From the NCBI RefSeq assembly GCF_009707665.1, contig NZ_WLZW01000002.1:248001-312000 (forward strand): a stretch of DNA of 64,000 bases. The letters are read 5' to 3'. Shown here in pieces: positions 43,140-51,472 of the stretch. The stretch's first letter is position 1; each line of letters starts with the position of its first letter. The notes beneath the pieces are model-generated. The model ran no database searches. It was not told the origin of the DNA and worked only from the letters and a program-made list of their open reading frames with translations. The position numbers and the translations under genes were made by a program. The stretch comes from Planomicrobium sp. YIM 101495. GTDB taxonomy: Bacteria; Bacillota; Bacilli; Bacillales_A; Planococcaceae.

Positions 43140-43847
43140 ATGAAAATTGAAGTATGGTCAGATTACGTTTGTCCTTTTTGTTATATCGGCAAACGGACAT
43201 TAGAACAGGCACTTGAGAAATCAGGCTATAGCAGCCAAGCGGAAATCTCCTTCAAAGCATACGAACTTGATCCGCATACACCGCTTGATAGCAAGGTTTC
43301 GGTCTACGAAGGCTTGGCGAAGAAAACCGGACAGACAGTTGAACAAACAAAGAAAATGACGGAAGGCGTGGCAGCCCATGCACGCTCGGTGGGTCTTGAA
43401 TATAATTTTGATCAAATGATGCAAGTGAATACATTCACTGCACATCGCTTAGTGAAATGGGCGGGAACGCAAGGGAAAGAAGCGCCGCTTACGGAGCTGC
43501 TGATGAAGAACTATTTCATCGAAGGCAAGAATGTCAGCGACCAGCATATCCTCGAAGGTGCCGCGGAGGCGGTCGGGTTGCCGCGTGAGCAGGCGACAGC
43601 AGTCATCAAGTCAACTCAGTTCGAACAGGAAGTGCGGGCGGATATCGAAGAAGCCCGTCAAATTGGTGTGCAAGGCGTGCCATTTTTCGTCGTGAACCGC
43701 AAATACGCGATTTCCGGTGCACAGCCGCTCGAAGCGTTCGTCGAAGCGCTCGAGCAGATTGGCGAAGAAGAAGGGGTCCGTCCGGCTTCAAAACCGCTCG
43801 GCCGGAAAAAAACACAATATTGCACAGGTGAGTCCTGCTCATCATGA
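43140..43847 (+). CDS. DsbA-family oxidoreductase, FrnE type
   Basis: 235 residues. Thioredoxin fold with CPFC active site (Cys11-Cys14) right after the first strand, helical insertion, and cis-Pro in GVQGVPFFVVN. No signal peptide, so it works in the cytoplasm as disulfide isomerase or glutathione-independent oxidoreductase. A second cysteine pair, YCTGESCSS, closes the protein and could be reduced by or hand electrons to the active site. Monocistronic. Confidence 0.87.
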   Translation: MKIEVWSDYVCPFCYIGKRTLEQALEKSGYSSQAEISFKAYELDPHTPLDSKVSVYEGLAKKTGQTVEQTKKMTEGVAAHARSVGLEYNFDQMMQVNTFTAHRLVKWAGTQGKEAPLTELLMKNYFIEGKNVSDQHILEGAAEAVGLPREQATAVIKSTQFEQEVRADIEEARQIGVQGVPFFVVNRKYAISGAQPLEAFVEALEQIGEEEGVRPASKPLGRKKTQYCTGESCSS

Positions 43848-43857
43848 ATCCGCAGCA

Positions 43858-43893
43858 AAGAAGCCTTGAAGTGAAAAACTTCAAGGCTTCTTT
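43858..43893 (+). terminator. Rho-independent terminator
   Basis: AAAGAAGCCTTGAAGT and ACTTCAAGGCTTCTTT form a perfect stem with a GAAAA-type loop. Confidence 0.92.
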
Positions 43894-43956
43894 GTGCTTA
43901 TGCGGAATGCGGAAAGGGTAGGGAAGGAGTAAACAGCTTTGTAAGGAGGTTGACGT

Positions 43957-45507
43957 ATGGCACAGGAGAACGATAATCGCACACGGAGAGAGCCGGGCTC
44001 ATATTGGATGGCAACCAATGAAATTCCGACGTATCCATCACTTCAAAGCAATGAATCGACCGATATCGCAGTAATCGGTGGAGGCATCGCCGGTATCATC
44101 ACTGCTTACTTATTGGCGAAGGAAGGAAAGGAAGTAACGCTTCTTGAAGCGGGGAGACTGGTGGGAGGCGTGACCGGCAATACAACTGCGAAGATTTCTG
44201 CGCAACATGGCACTATTTATTCGACGTTGATGAAGACGGCAGGAGAGAAAGAAGCACGCCTCTATTATGAAGCGAATCTGGAAGGCTTGCAGTGTATCGA
44301 AAATCTTGCTCAGGAACTTGGCATCGACTGCATGTTTTCACGAAGAGACGCATTCATCTATGCGAATACGGAAGCGGGGGCCAAGCTGCTTGAGAAAGAG
44401 GCGGATGCTTACTGGAAGCTCGGCATCGACGGAGAACTCGCAGTCGTGGACGCACAGGCGGAGCTGCCGTTCGATATCCGTCAGGCACTCGTCATGCGGA
44501 ACCAGGCGCAATTCAATCCGGTGCAATTTCTCGGTGGACTCGTGAAGGAACTGGAGAAAATGAACGTCAAGATTTATGAAAACACACGCGCCGTCAAATT
44601 GCTCAGCAAACACGATCCGGTCATCCAGACAGAGAACTTGTCGCGCCTGATGTGCAATAAAGTGATCGTCGCTACCCACTACCCATTCAACGACAGTGAT
44701 GGCCTATATTTTGCCCGGATGGCGGTCAATCGCTCTTACGCGATCGCTGCGAAAGTGTCCGGAAAAATTCCGCAGGGCATGTACATCAGTGTCGATCAGC
44801 CGAAGAGGTCTCTCCGGTCGATCGAACAGGAGGATGGCGAGTCCTTGTTGATGATCGGCGGGGAAGGACATGGCAGCGGGAAGCAGACAAAAGACACGAT
44901 GGAATATTATAAGAATCTCGAGCAGACAGGGAGAGAGCAGTTCGGCCTTGAAGAAACGTTATATCATTGGTCTGCTCAAGACATGTCGACGCTCGACAAG
45001 ATTCCATATATCGGGACCATCACAGCGGGCTACGACCACATTCTCGTTGCGACCGGCTTCGACAAATGGGGCATGGCGCACGGGGCAATTGCAGCCAAGC
45101 TGCTGACGGATCAAGTGATGGGTCGCGACAACAAGTACCGCGGGATGTACAAGCCGACGCGCTCCAAAATGAAGACGGTCGATGCGGTAAGTTTCCTGAA
45201 AGACAATGCATCCGTCGCCAAGGAATTGGTGAAAGGAAAACTGAAGATGCCGTCAAAAACCATCGACTCGCTCAGCAACGGTCAAGGTGCGCTCGTCAAA
45301 CATCAAAATGAACGGGCCGGCGCATACCGTGACAAATACGGTCAGCTGCATCTCGTCGACGCAACATGCACGCACATGGGCTGCGAAACAAAATGGAATG
45401 AAGCGGAACGTTCATGGGACTGCCCGTGCCACGGCTCGCGCTTCTCTTATACGGGCGAAGTGTTGAATGGACCGGCTGTCAAACCACTCAAGAAGCTGGA
45501 AGAATAA
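43957..45507 (+). CDS. FAD-dependent oxidoreductase with C-terminal Rieske domain (YhfW-like)
   Basis: 516 residues. N-terminal DadA-type FAD fold with dinucleotide motif DIAVIGGGIAGIITAYLLAKEG and ATTG-like VATHYPF; C-terminal Rieske [2Fe-2S] module with CTHMGC and CPCHGS ligand boxes. Architecture as in B. subtilis YhfW. Substrate unknown; the Rieske part presumably passes electrons to an acceptor. AAGGAGG ahead of ATG 43957. Confidence 0.9.
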   Translation: MAQENDNRTRREPGSYWMATNEIPTYPSLQSNESTDIAVIGGGIAGIITAYLLAKEGKEVTLLEAGRLVGGVTGNTTAKISAQHGTIYSTLMKTAGEKEARLYYEANLEGLQCIENLAQELGIDCMFSRRDAFIYANTEAGAKLLEKEADAYWKLGIDGELAVVDAQAELPFDIRQALVMRNQAQFNPVQFLGGLVKELEKMNVKIYENTRAVKLLSKHDPVIQTENLSRLMCNKVIVATHYPFNDSDGLYFARMAVNRSYAIAAKVSGKIPQGMYISVDQPKRSLRSIEQEDGESLLMIGGEGHGSGKQTKDTMEYYKNLEQTGREQFGLEETLYHWSAQDMSTLDKIPYIGTITAGYDHILVATGFDKWGMAHGAIAAKLLTDQVMGRDNKYRGMYKPTRSKMKTVDAVSFLKDNASVAKELVKGKLKMPSKTIDSLSNGQGALVKHQNERAGAYRDKYGQLHLVDATCTHMGCETKWNEAERSWDCPCHGSRFSYTGEVLNGPAVKPLKKLEE

Positions 45508-45509
45508 AA

Positions 45510-45541
45510 AACCGGAGGAAATCAACTGATTTCCTCCGGTT
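45510..45541. terminator. Bidirectional terminator
   Basis: AACCGGAGGAAATCA and TGATTTCCTCCGGTT with a 2-nt loop centre; weak T-run. Confidence 0.75.
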
Positions 45542-45590
45542 CAATAAAGGCGGAGGCAAAGTTGCGCTCCGCTATTTTTGGGTTACTGAA

Positions 45591-46115
45591 TTATTCAGCT
45601 TGTGTCGCCTCAAGTTCAAGGTTCAACTTGATGTCTTCGCCGACCATAACGCCGCCTGTTTCAAGCGCTTGGTTCCAAGTCAGGCCGAAATCTTTGCGGT
45701 TGATTTTACCTGCAGCGCTGAATGCTACAACTTCTGCGCCCCAAGGGTTTTTCGCTTTGCCACCGAATTCTACATCGAAAGTAACCGGTAGTGTCACATC
45801 TTTGACTGTCATGTCACCAGTCATTTTATAGTCATCGCCATCTTTTGCGATATCCGTTGCAGTGAAAGTGATGTGCGGATATTTTTCAGCTTCGAAGAAA
45901 TCTGCTGATTTAAGGTGCGCATCGCGGTCAGCGTTATGCGTTGTGATGCTTGCTACATCGATTTTGAAATCGATATTCGCACCTTCCAAGTTGTTCTCGT
46001 CCGCTTCGATCGTTGCTTCGAAATCTGTGAAATTCCCTTTTACTTTTGAAATCATCATATGTCTTACTGAAAAACTAACTTCCGAGTGAGCGCCATCCAA
46101 ATTCCATTTTTTCAT
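45591..46115 (-). CDS. YceI-family lipid/quinone-binding protein
   Basis: 174 residues, one YceI domain: an extended lipocalin-like barrel that in homologues binds polyisoprenoids. Recognisable: DGAHSEVSFSVRHMMISKVKGNF, TTHNADRDAHLKSADFFEAEKYPHITF, NPWGAEVVAFSAAGKINRKDFGLTWN. No signal peptide, hence cytoplasmic as usual in Firmicutes. AGGAGG precedes ATG 46115. A partial MhqR-like box overlaps its promoter, which would link it to quinone stress. Confidence 0.9.
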   Translation of the reverse strand: MKKWNLDGAHSEVSFSVRHMMISKVKGNFTDFEATIEADENNLEGANIDFKIDVASITTHNADRDAHLKSADFFEAEKYPHITFTATDIAKDGDDYKMTGDMTVKDVTLPVTFDVEFGGKAKNPWGAEVVAFSAAGKINRKDFGLTWNQALETGGVMVGEDIKLNLELEATQAE

Positions 46116-46149
46116 CGTGAATTCCTCCTAAGATTTTTTATCTAGATTC

Positions 46150-46182
46150 ACTATAACAAGTAATTATCTCGAAATCAATATA
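46150..46182 (-). promoter_or_regulatory. Promoter of the yceI-family gene with MhqR-like box
   Basis: Minus strand TTGATT (46178-46173), 17 bp, TATAGT (46155-46150). Bases 46165-46182 read TATCTCGAAATCAATATA, 15 of 18 matches to the palindrome TATCTCGAATTCGAGATA known for MhqR in B. subtilis. Promoter good; operator tentative. Confidence 0.55.
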
Positions 46183-46212
46183 TATTAATTAAAAGTTTTA
46201 ATTTTTGTTTTG

Positions 46213-46288
46213 AAGCGGATTTGGAGAGGGTGGATTTGCGAATATCCACTCATCGCCAAATCTCCTGTCCTTTCGGCCTAATCCGCTT
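46213..46288. repeat. Nested inverted repeats ahead of murB
   Basis: Three arms nest: AAGCGGATT (46213-46221)/AATCCGCTT (46280-46288), GGAGA (46223-46227)/TCTCC (46261-46265), GTGGAT (46230-46235)/ATCCAC (46244-46249). Could fold as one interrupted stem. No T-run. Lies between divergent genes. Confidence 0.6.
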
Positions 46289-46296
46289 GTTTTCGC

Positions 46297-46325
46297 TTGT
46301 CAAGGCCGCTTGAAAATTGCATACT
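46297..46325 (+). promoter_or_regulatory. Sigma-A promoter of murB
   Basis: TTGTCA, 17 bp, CATACT. Confidence 0.65.
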
Positions 46326-46362
46326 ATTAAGAGCTGATTATCTTTGAAGGGATTTGCTTTGA

Positions 46363-47283
46363 ATGACGAAACAAAAATGGGCGCAGGAGTTGCGTCAATT
46401 ATTACCGGAAGAACGTATTTTAATGGACGAACCGTTAAGCTTGCATACCATGACGAAGATGGGCGGGCCAGCGGATATTTTCGCTTCTCCGACAAATGAG
46501 GACGAAACCGCAGCGGTCGTGAAGCATGCATATGAACATAAAATTCCACTCCTATTACTTGGCAATGGATCAAACATGGTCGTCCGCGATGGCGGCGTGC
46601 GCGGCATCGTTTTGAATTTGAAAGAGCTGGTCGATATCCGGATGGAAGGCACACGTCTTTATGCACAGGGCGGCGCGGATATTAAAGCCGTGTCACGTCT
46701 TGCGGCAGGAAGCGGCATGACCGGATTTGAATTCGCATGCGGCATCCCGGGTTCTGTCGGTGGTGCGATGGCAATGAACGCCGGCGCATACGGTGGCGAA
46801 ATCAAGGACATCATCGTCCATGCGACCGTCTTGACGAAACAGGGCGAGAAGCTCGTTTTATCGAAAGACGAACTGGAGCTCGGTTACCGGAAGAGCATCA
46901 TCACGAAACAAGGCTTCTACGTGTTGTCGGCAGAATTCGAACTTGAAGCCGGCGATCAAGCGTTGATCGATGCGAAGATGAGCGACCTTACGTACCAGCG
47001 CGAATCGAAGCAGCCACTCGAATTCCCATCAGCGGGGAGCGTCTTCAAACGCCCGCCGGGGAACTTCGCGGGCAAATTGATCCAGGAGAGCGGCATGCAG
47101 GGCCGCGGATTCGGTGGCGCGGAAGTTTCCACGAAACACGCCGGATTCATCGTCAACAAAAACAATGCAACGGCAAACGACTACATCCAGACGATCGAAA
47201 TGGTGAAACGTGCGGTGTTCGAGAAATTTGGCATCGACTTGGAACTCGAAGTGAAGATCGTCGGCGAAGACGCAGTTCAATAA
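46363..47283 (+). CDS. murB: UDP-N-acetylenolpyruvoylglucosamine reductase
   Basis: 306 residues. FAD enzyme that makes UDP-MurNAc. FAD-binding LLGNGSNMVVRDGG, GFEFACGIPGSVGGAMAMNAGAYGGE, the proton-donor Ser in PSAGSVFKRP and Glu near the end. It lacks the Tyr-loop of E. coli MurB (type II, normal in Firmicutes). Weak ribosome site AAGGGA. Monocistronic with a strong terminator. Confidence 0.95.
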   Translation: MTKQKWAQELRQLLPEERILMDEPLSLHTMTKMGGPADIFASPTNEDETAAVVKHAYEHKIPLLLLGNGSNMVVRDGGVRGIVLNLKELVDIRMEGTRLYAQGGADIKAVSRLAAGSGMTGFEFACGIPGSVGGAMAMNAGAYGGEIKDIIVHATVLTKQGEKLVLSKDELELGYRKSIITKQGFYVLSAEFELEAGDQALIDAKMSDLTYQRESKQPLEFPSAGSVFKRPPGNFAGKLIQESGMQGRGFGGAEVSTKHAGFIVNKNNATANDYIQTIEMVKRAVFEKFGIDLELEVKIVGEDAVQ

Positions 47284-47295
47284 TTCTATGAAGCA

Positions 47296-47336
47296 AACGG
47301 AGAAAAAGGGAGTGTCCTTTTTCTCCGTTTTTTTTG
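47296..47336 (+). terminator. Rho-independent terminator
   Basis: AACGGAGAAAAAGGGA pairs with TCCTTTTTCTCCGTT, then T6. Confidence 0.92.
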
Positions 47337-47372
47337 TGGTAAAGTTGTGCGATTGGCGATACTGCAACTAAA

Positions 47373-47397
47373 TGCTCCTGCATCGCTTCGCTGCTTC
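47373..47397 (-). repeat. 25-bp dispersed repeat, inverted copy
   Basis: Exact reverse complement of 7181-7205 and 7231-7255. Just upstream, CGATACTGCAAC is the complement of GTTGCAGTATCG in the GTTGC array at 7328, so two parts of the 7-kb spacer recur together here. Confidence 0.88.
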
Positions 47398-47482
47398 AAT
47401 CTTCTTTCGCCATCCGAAAGGGATTTGGAAATACTTGCCGAATCATTAAGTGAAGGTGAGAGAAGAAGGGGAGGAACACATC

Positions 47483-49834
47483 TTGAAGAAAAAATGGGTG
47501 AAGTGGGTACTGGGCATCGCCGGGGGATTGCTCGTGTTGGGGGTGCTGGCAATCATTCTTGTAAACGCTTACGTCAATAAATCGACACCACAAATTTCGG
47601 GGGAAATGAACGTCAATATTTTGGATGCGAACGTCGAAGTGACGAAGGATGATATGGGCGTGCCGCATATAGTCGCGGAATCGGATGCCGATTTGTACCG
47701 CGCGCAAGGGTTCGTCCAAGCGCAAGACCGGATGTTCCAGATGGATCTGTCGCGGCGCCAAGCGAGCGGGATGCTGGCGGAAGTGATCGGAGCGGATGCG
47801 GTCGATACGGATAAATTTTTCCGGACGTTCAGTCTGCGCAATGCTGCAGAAAAATCATGGGATGGCTACGACGAAGAAGCGCAGCAAGTGCTTGAATGGT
47901 ATGCCGATGGAGTGAATGCCTTCATCGAGCAGGCAAAAGAGGAAGACACGTTGCCGTTCGAATTCACGCTGCTCGGCTATGAACCGAAACCATGGACAGC
48001 GATCGATTCGTTGACCATCGGGAAATTTATGGCGTATGACCTCGGCGGACACTGGACGTCACTCGCTGCACGCCACTGGGCATTGAACGAATGGCCGGAG
48101 GAGAAGGCACGGGAGCTGTTCATCACCTACCCGGAAAATGCGCCGGCAGTGATCGAGGCGAACCTTAAAAATCCGGTGAACGTTGCGGGCAATTTCGACT
48201 TGTCGCTCATCCCGCCTGAATTCAACGGCTCGAACAACTGGGTCGGGTCAGGAGATAAAACTGAGAGTGGAATGCCATTACTTGCGGACGATCCGCATCT
48301 TGGACTAAGCACGCCGTCGATTTGGTACCAGATGCACTTGCAGTCGCCGGACCAGAATGTCAGTGGTGTCATCTTCGCTGGAATCCCGGGCATCATTCTC
48401 GGGCATAATGAAGAAATCGCATGGGGCGTGACGAACGTCGGGCCGGATGTGCAGGATTTGTACATCGAAACGGTCAATCCGGACGACACGACGCAATTTC
48501 TTTATGAAGGGGAATGGGAGCAGGCGGAAGTGCGTGATGAACCGATTTTGGTGAAAGACGGCGAGATGGTCGACTTCAATGTCGTCGTTACGCGCCACGG
48601 CCCGGTCGTCTCGGATCTGCTGTATGAAGAGGAGGATCCGGAAGCAGTGTTCTCGATGCAATGGACTGCGCTGGAGCCGACACTCGAACTACAGGCGGTA
48701 CTGAGCTTCAACAAAGCATCCGACTGGGAGGAATTCGAGCTGGCACTGGAAGATTTCCAGGCGCCTGCACAAAATTTCGTCTTCGCTTCGACGGACGGGA
48801 CGATTGCCTATAAAGCGAACGGCCGCATTCCGATCCGTAAAAGTGGTGACGGACAGTTGCCGGTGCCAGGTGACTCCGCAGACTACGGCTGGGATGGCTA
48901 TGTACCGTTCGACGAATTGCCGACCGTCGTGAATCCGGCGGAAGGCTTTATTGCGACAGCGAACAATGCGGTGGTCGATGAGTCATACGACTACCACATC
49001 ACGGACTTCTGGGCACAGCCGTACCGCTATGAGCGCATTGTGGAAGTGCTCGAGGCGAACGATGATTTGACGAAAGAAGATATGATGGCACTTCAGATGG
49101 ACCAGCAAAACTTGTATGCGGAAGAATTTTTACAGGACATGATCGCGGCAGTCAAAGAACAGACGGATGTGCACGACGATTTGTTCGACGTCTTGACTGC
49201 TTGGGATGGTGTGGACGGCGAAGACCAGGCAGCGCCGCTCGTCTTCCATAAATGGATGAAGCAGCTGCCCGAAACGATCCTGTCTCCGCAAATGCCAGAG
49301 GACGTTTATGAGATGCTGCCGGGGAAAAACCACATCACGGATGAAATGATGCGCGATGCCTTTGCCGGAGAGGCGGGCGTCTGGGTGGAAGAATATGGTG
49401 GCGTTGAAAAGTGGCTGACCGATGCACTAAATGAAGCGCGGGGTGACATCGAAGAAGCATTCGGTGACGATCCTGCAGACTGGCAGTGGGGCGAGTTCCA
49501 TCAGCTCGTGTTCCCGCATCCGGTTGCCGGTGCTTCACCGATTCTTGAACAGTTCTTGAATCCGAAGCCACGTCCGGTCGGCGGCTCGAATGTGACGGTC
49601 CAAGCTGCTGCCTTCAATGAAGACGGGGAAGCGAACCACGGAGCGTCTTGGCGTTTCGTCGCAGACCTCAGTGATTTGCGGAGTGCGTATCACATTGTCG
49701 GGCCGGGGCAGAGCGGCCATTTCAAATCCGACTTTTTCCGCAACCAGGTGGATGATTGGGTCGAAGGCAAGTTCCATGAAACGCGCATCGATGGCAGTGC
49801 AGAAGGGGAAGTGCTGACACTAATCGCGGAATGA
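47483..49834 (+). CDS. Penicillin-acylase-family N-terminal-nucleophile hydrolase
   Basis: 783 residues. N-terminal hydrophobic anchor (WVKWVLGIAGGLLVLGVLAIILVNAYV), then the alpha part (GVPHIVAESDADLYRAQGFVQAQDRMFQMDLSRR). SNNW in EFNGSNNWVGSG gives the Ser that becomes the beta-subunit N-terminus after self-cleavage, and the beta part follows (LLADDPHLGLSTPSIWYQ, GIPGIILGHNEEIAWG). Surface-exposed amidase; acyl-homoserine lactones or beta-lactam side chains are known family substrates. TTG 47483 is chosen as GGGGAGG lies 8 bp ahead; a GTG 11 codons earlier is the alternative. Confidence 0.88.
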   Translation: MKKKWVKWVLGIAGGLLVLGVLAIILVNAYVNKSTPQISGEMNVNILDANVEVTKDDMGVPHIVAESDADLYRAQGFVQAQDRMFQMDLSRRQASGMLAEVIGADAVDTDKFFRTFSLRNAAEKSWDGYDEEAQQVLEWYADGVNAFIEQAKEEDTLPFEFTLLGYEPKPWTAIDSLTIGKFMAYDLGGHWTSLAARHWALNEWPEEKARELFITYPENAPAVIEANLKNPVNVAGNFDLSLIPPEFNGSNNWVGSGDKTESGMPLLADDPHLGLSTPSIWYQMHLQSPDQNVSGVIFAGIPGIILGHNEEIAWGVTNVGPDVQDLYIETVNPDDTTQFLYEGEWEQAEVRDEPILVKDGEMVDFNVVVTRHGPVVSDLLYEEEDPEAVFSMQWTALEPTLELQAVLSFNKASDWEEFELALEDFQAPAQNFVFASTDGTIAYKANGRIPIRKSGDGQLPVPGDSADYGWDGYVPFDELPTVVNPAEGFIATANNAVVDESYDYHITDFWAQPYRYERIVEVLEANDDLTKEDMMALQMDQQNLYAEEFLQDMIAAVKEQTDVHDDLFDVLTAWDGVDGEDQAAPLVFHKWMKQLPETILSPQMPEDVYEMLPGKNHITDEMMRDAFAGEAGVWVEEYGGVEKWLTDALNEARGDIEEAFGDDPADWQWGEFHQLVFPHPVAGASPILEQFLNPKPRPVGGSNVTVQAAAFNEDGEANHGASWRFVADLSDLRSAYHIVGPGQSGHFKSDFFRNQVDDWVEGKFHETRIDGSAEGEVLTLIAE

Positions 49835-49850
49835 TCGGAGTCGGAGAGGG

Positions 49851-49886
49851 AAGTCCGTCTGCAGTTTGCAGACGGCTTTTCTTTTT
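49851..49886 (+). terminator. Rho-independent terminator
   Basis: AGTCCGTCTGCA pairs with TGCAGACGGCTT, T-rich tail. Confidence 0.85.
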
Positions 49887-49917
49887 ACATAAGAACAAGC
49901 GGCTTCCGTGCCTGCGA

Positions 49918-49947
49918 TTCGACGAAGAAGGACAATTTGCTTATAAT
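49918..49947 (+). promoter_or_regulatory. Sigma-A promoter of the double-GNAT gene
   Basis: TTCGAC, 18 bp, perfect TATAAT. Confidence 0.6.
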
Positions 49948-50017
49948 AGGGGGAAGTATTTCACAAGGACAGAAACCGGCTGCAGTTGAAGGGGCGGAAG
50001 AGATGGAGGATTTAGTG

Positions 50018-51136
50018 TTGAAGTTGATTGAATGGACGATGGAAGAGCAGGAACAACTGATTGAATTCATGACGACCAACTCCTGGCCGTACCACGGGCA
50101 TGAGCACCCGGTGCGGGCATTGATCGAGAAGACGATAGAAGAAGGTGGGTATCAATCCGACCAAGTGACGACGTTTTGGATCGTCAACGACGAAGAGACA
50201 CAAGTCGGACTCGTGAAGATTTTCGACTTGCAAGACGACATTCCGATGTTCGATTTGCGCATCGCAGACCCGTACCGGAGCAAGGGTTATGGTCCGAAAG
50301 CGCTTAAGATGACGGCGGACTTCGTCTTTTCATTGCCAGAACAAAAAATCCGGCTGGAAGGCAATACGCGGCATGACAACTTCGCGATGCGGAAAGCGTT
50401 CGAACGGACGGGCTTCGTGAAAGAAGCACATTTGCGCCAGGCGTGGTTCTCTCCGAAAGAGAACCGCTATTACGACGCTGTCACATACGGCATGACACGA
50501 GAAGACTGGCAAGCGGGCATCGCGACGCCAGTCATGTGGGACGATGCGCTCGCTGAATTGAAAGAGCCGCCGTTTAACCCGGTACTACTGGACTTCCCGG
50601 ACGAATTCGAATCAGATCGCCTCTTGATCCGTGCTGCGAAGCGGGACGATGCGGCGCAAAGCTACGAAGCGATCGTGCATTCGATTGAAGCGTTCAAGCC
50701 ATGGCTGCCATTTGCACAGAACAAGCCGGAACTGAAGAACATCGAAGCGAATTTGATTGAAGCGGAAGCGAACTTTAAGATGCGAAAAGATCTGCGCCTG
50801 CACTTTTTCCTGAAAGAGACGGGGGAATTTATCGGTTCGACCGGCTTGCACCGGATCGACTGGGACGTGCGGAAGTTCGAGATCGGCTACTGGGTGGACA
50901 CGCGTTTCGAAGGAAAAGGGTTCGTTACCGAAGCGGTCGATCGGATCACGCGTTTTGCATTCGAGGTGCTCGAAGCGAACCGTGTGGAAATTCGCTGCGA
51001 TCCGGAGAATGTCCGGAGCCGTGCAGTTGCGGAGCGTCTTGGCTTCGAGCTGGAAGGCATCATGCGCAAGGAGTCTTTGTCGAAGATCGACAACCGCCTG
51101 CGCGATACATGTATTTACGCCAAAATCAAAGAATAG
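50018..51136 (+). CDS. Two-domain GNAT acetyltransferase (RimJ/RimL type)
   Basis: 372 residues with two GNAT domains in tandem. Domain 1 (to about 180): IADPYRSKGYGPKALKMTADFVF and NTRHDNFAMRKAFERTGFVKEAHLR. Domain 2 (about 205-372): SDRLLIRAAKRDDAAQSYEAI, GYWVDTRFEGKGFVTEAVDRI, NVRSRAVAERLGFELEG, close to ribosomal-protein Ser/Ala acetyltransferases. GGAGGA lies 8 bp ahead of TTG 50018; ATG 50003 is an alternative start. Substrates unknown. Confidence 0.8.
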   Translation: MKLIEWTMEEQEQLIEFMTTNSWPYHGHEHPVRALIEKTIEEGGYQSDQVTTFWIVNDEETQVGLVKIFDLQDDIPMFDLRIADPYRSKGYGPKALKMTADFVFSLPEQKIRLEGNTRHDNFAMRKAFERTGFVKEAHLRQAWFSPKENRYYDAVTYGMTREDWQAGIATPVMWDDALAELKEPPFNPVLLDFPDEFESDRLLIRAAKRDDAAQSYEAIVHSIEAFKPWLPFAQNKPELKNIEANLIEAEANFKMRKDLRLHFFLKETGEFIGSTGLHRIDWDVRKFEIGYWVDTRFEGKGFVTEAVDRITRFAFEVLEANRVEIRCDPENVRSRAVAERLGFELEGIMRKESLSKIDNRLRDTCIYAKIKE

Positions 51137-51174
51137 AAAAAGAGCCGTGCCATGAATGGTCCGGCTCTTTTTAT
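51137..51174. terminator. Bidirectional terminator
   Basis: AAAAAGAGCCG-TGCC / GGTC-CGGCTCTTTTT; serves the GNAT gene and the convergent small gene. Confidence 0.88.
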
Positions 51175-51178
51175 TTGG

Positions 51179-51334
51179 CTATCCAGCCCTTCTGCCCGAG
51201 AAGAGATTTAGAATCAGGATGACGGCAGCGACGATCAATAATAAGTGAATCAGTCCGCCGGCGACGTCCATAAGTAGTCCAACTAACCAAACTGCGATGA
51301 TGATAGCGAATATAATCCAAAGAATCCGTGCCAT
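51179..51334 (-). CDS. lmo0937-family small membrane protein
   Basis: 51 residues, MARILWIIFAIIIAVWLVGL at the start, then a second helix and the ending NLFSGRRAG: two hydrophobic helices with the typical LFSGRRAG-like finish of the lmo0937/DUF5670 group. GGTGGAG lies ahead of ATG 51334. A near-perfect sigma-B promoter precedes it, and Listeria lmo0937 is likewise stress-induced. Role unknown; probably membrane protection under stress. Confidence 0.87.
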   Translation of the reverse strand: MARILWIIFAIIIAVWLVGLLMDVAGGLIHLLLIVAAVILILNLFSGRRAG

Positions 51335-51368
51335 TCTCTCCACCTGCCTTTCTCTTGATAGTTATTAA

Positions 51369-51394
51369 TTACCCCGCGTCAAGATGTTTGAAAC
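51369..51394 (-). promoter_or_regulatory. Sigma-B promoter of the lmo0937-type gene
   Basis: Minus strand GTTTCA, 14 bp, GGGTAA, 35 bp ahead of the start codon. Confidence 0.85.
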
Positions 51395-51413
51395 ATAGAG
51401 CGGGCGCGTGAAG

Positions 51414-51442
51414 TTGTCTCGGAATGTGCGGTGTAGTAAACT
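51414..51442 (+). promoter_or_regulatory. Sigma-A promoter of mntR
   Basis: TTGTCT, 17 bp, TAAACT, divergent from the sigma-B promoter 20 bp away. Confidence 0.65.
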
Positions 51443-51472
51443 GAATAGAGCCGAACGAAGGAGGAGAAAGAG

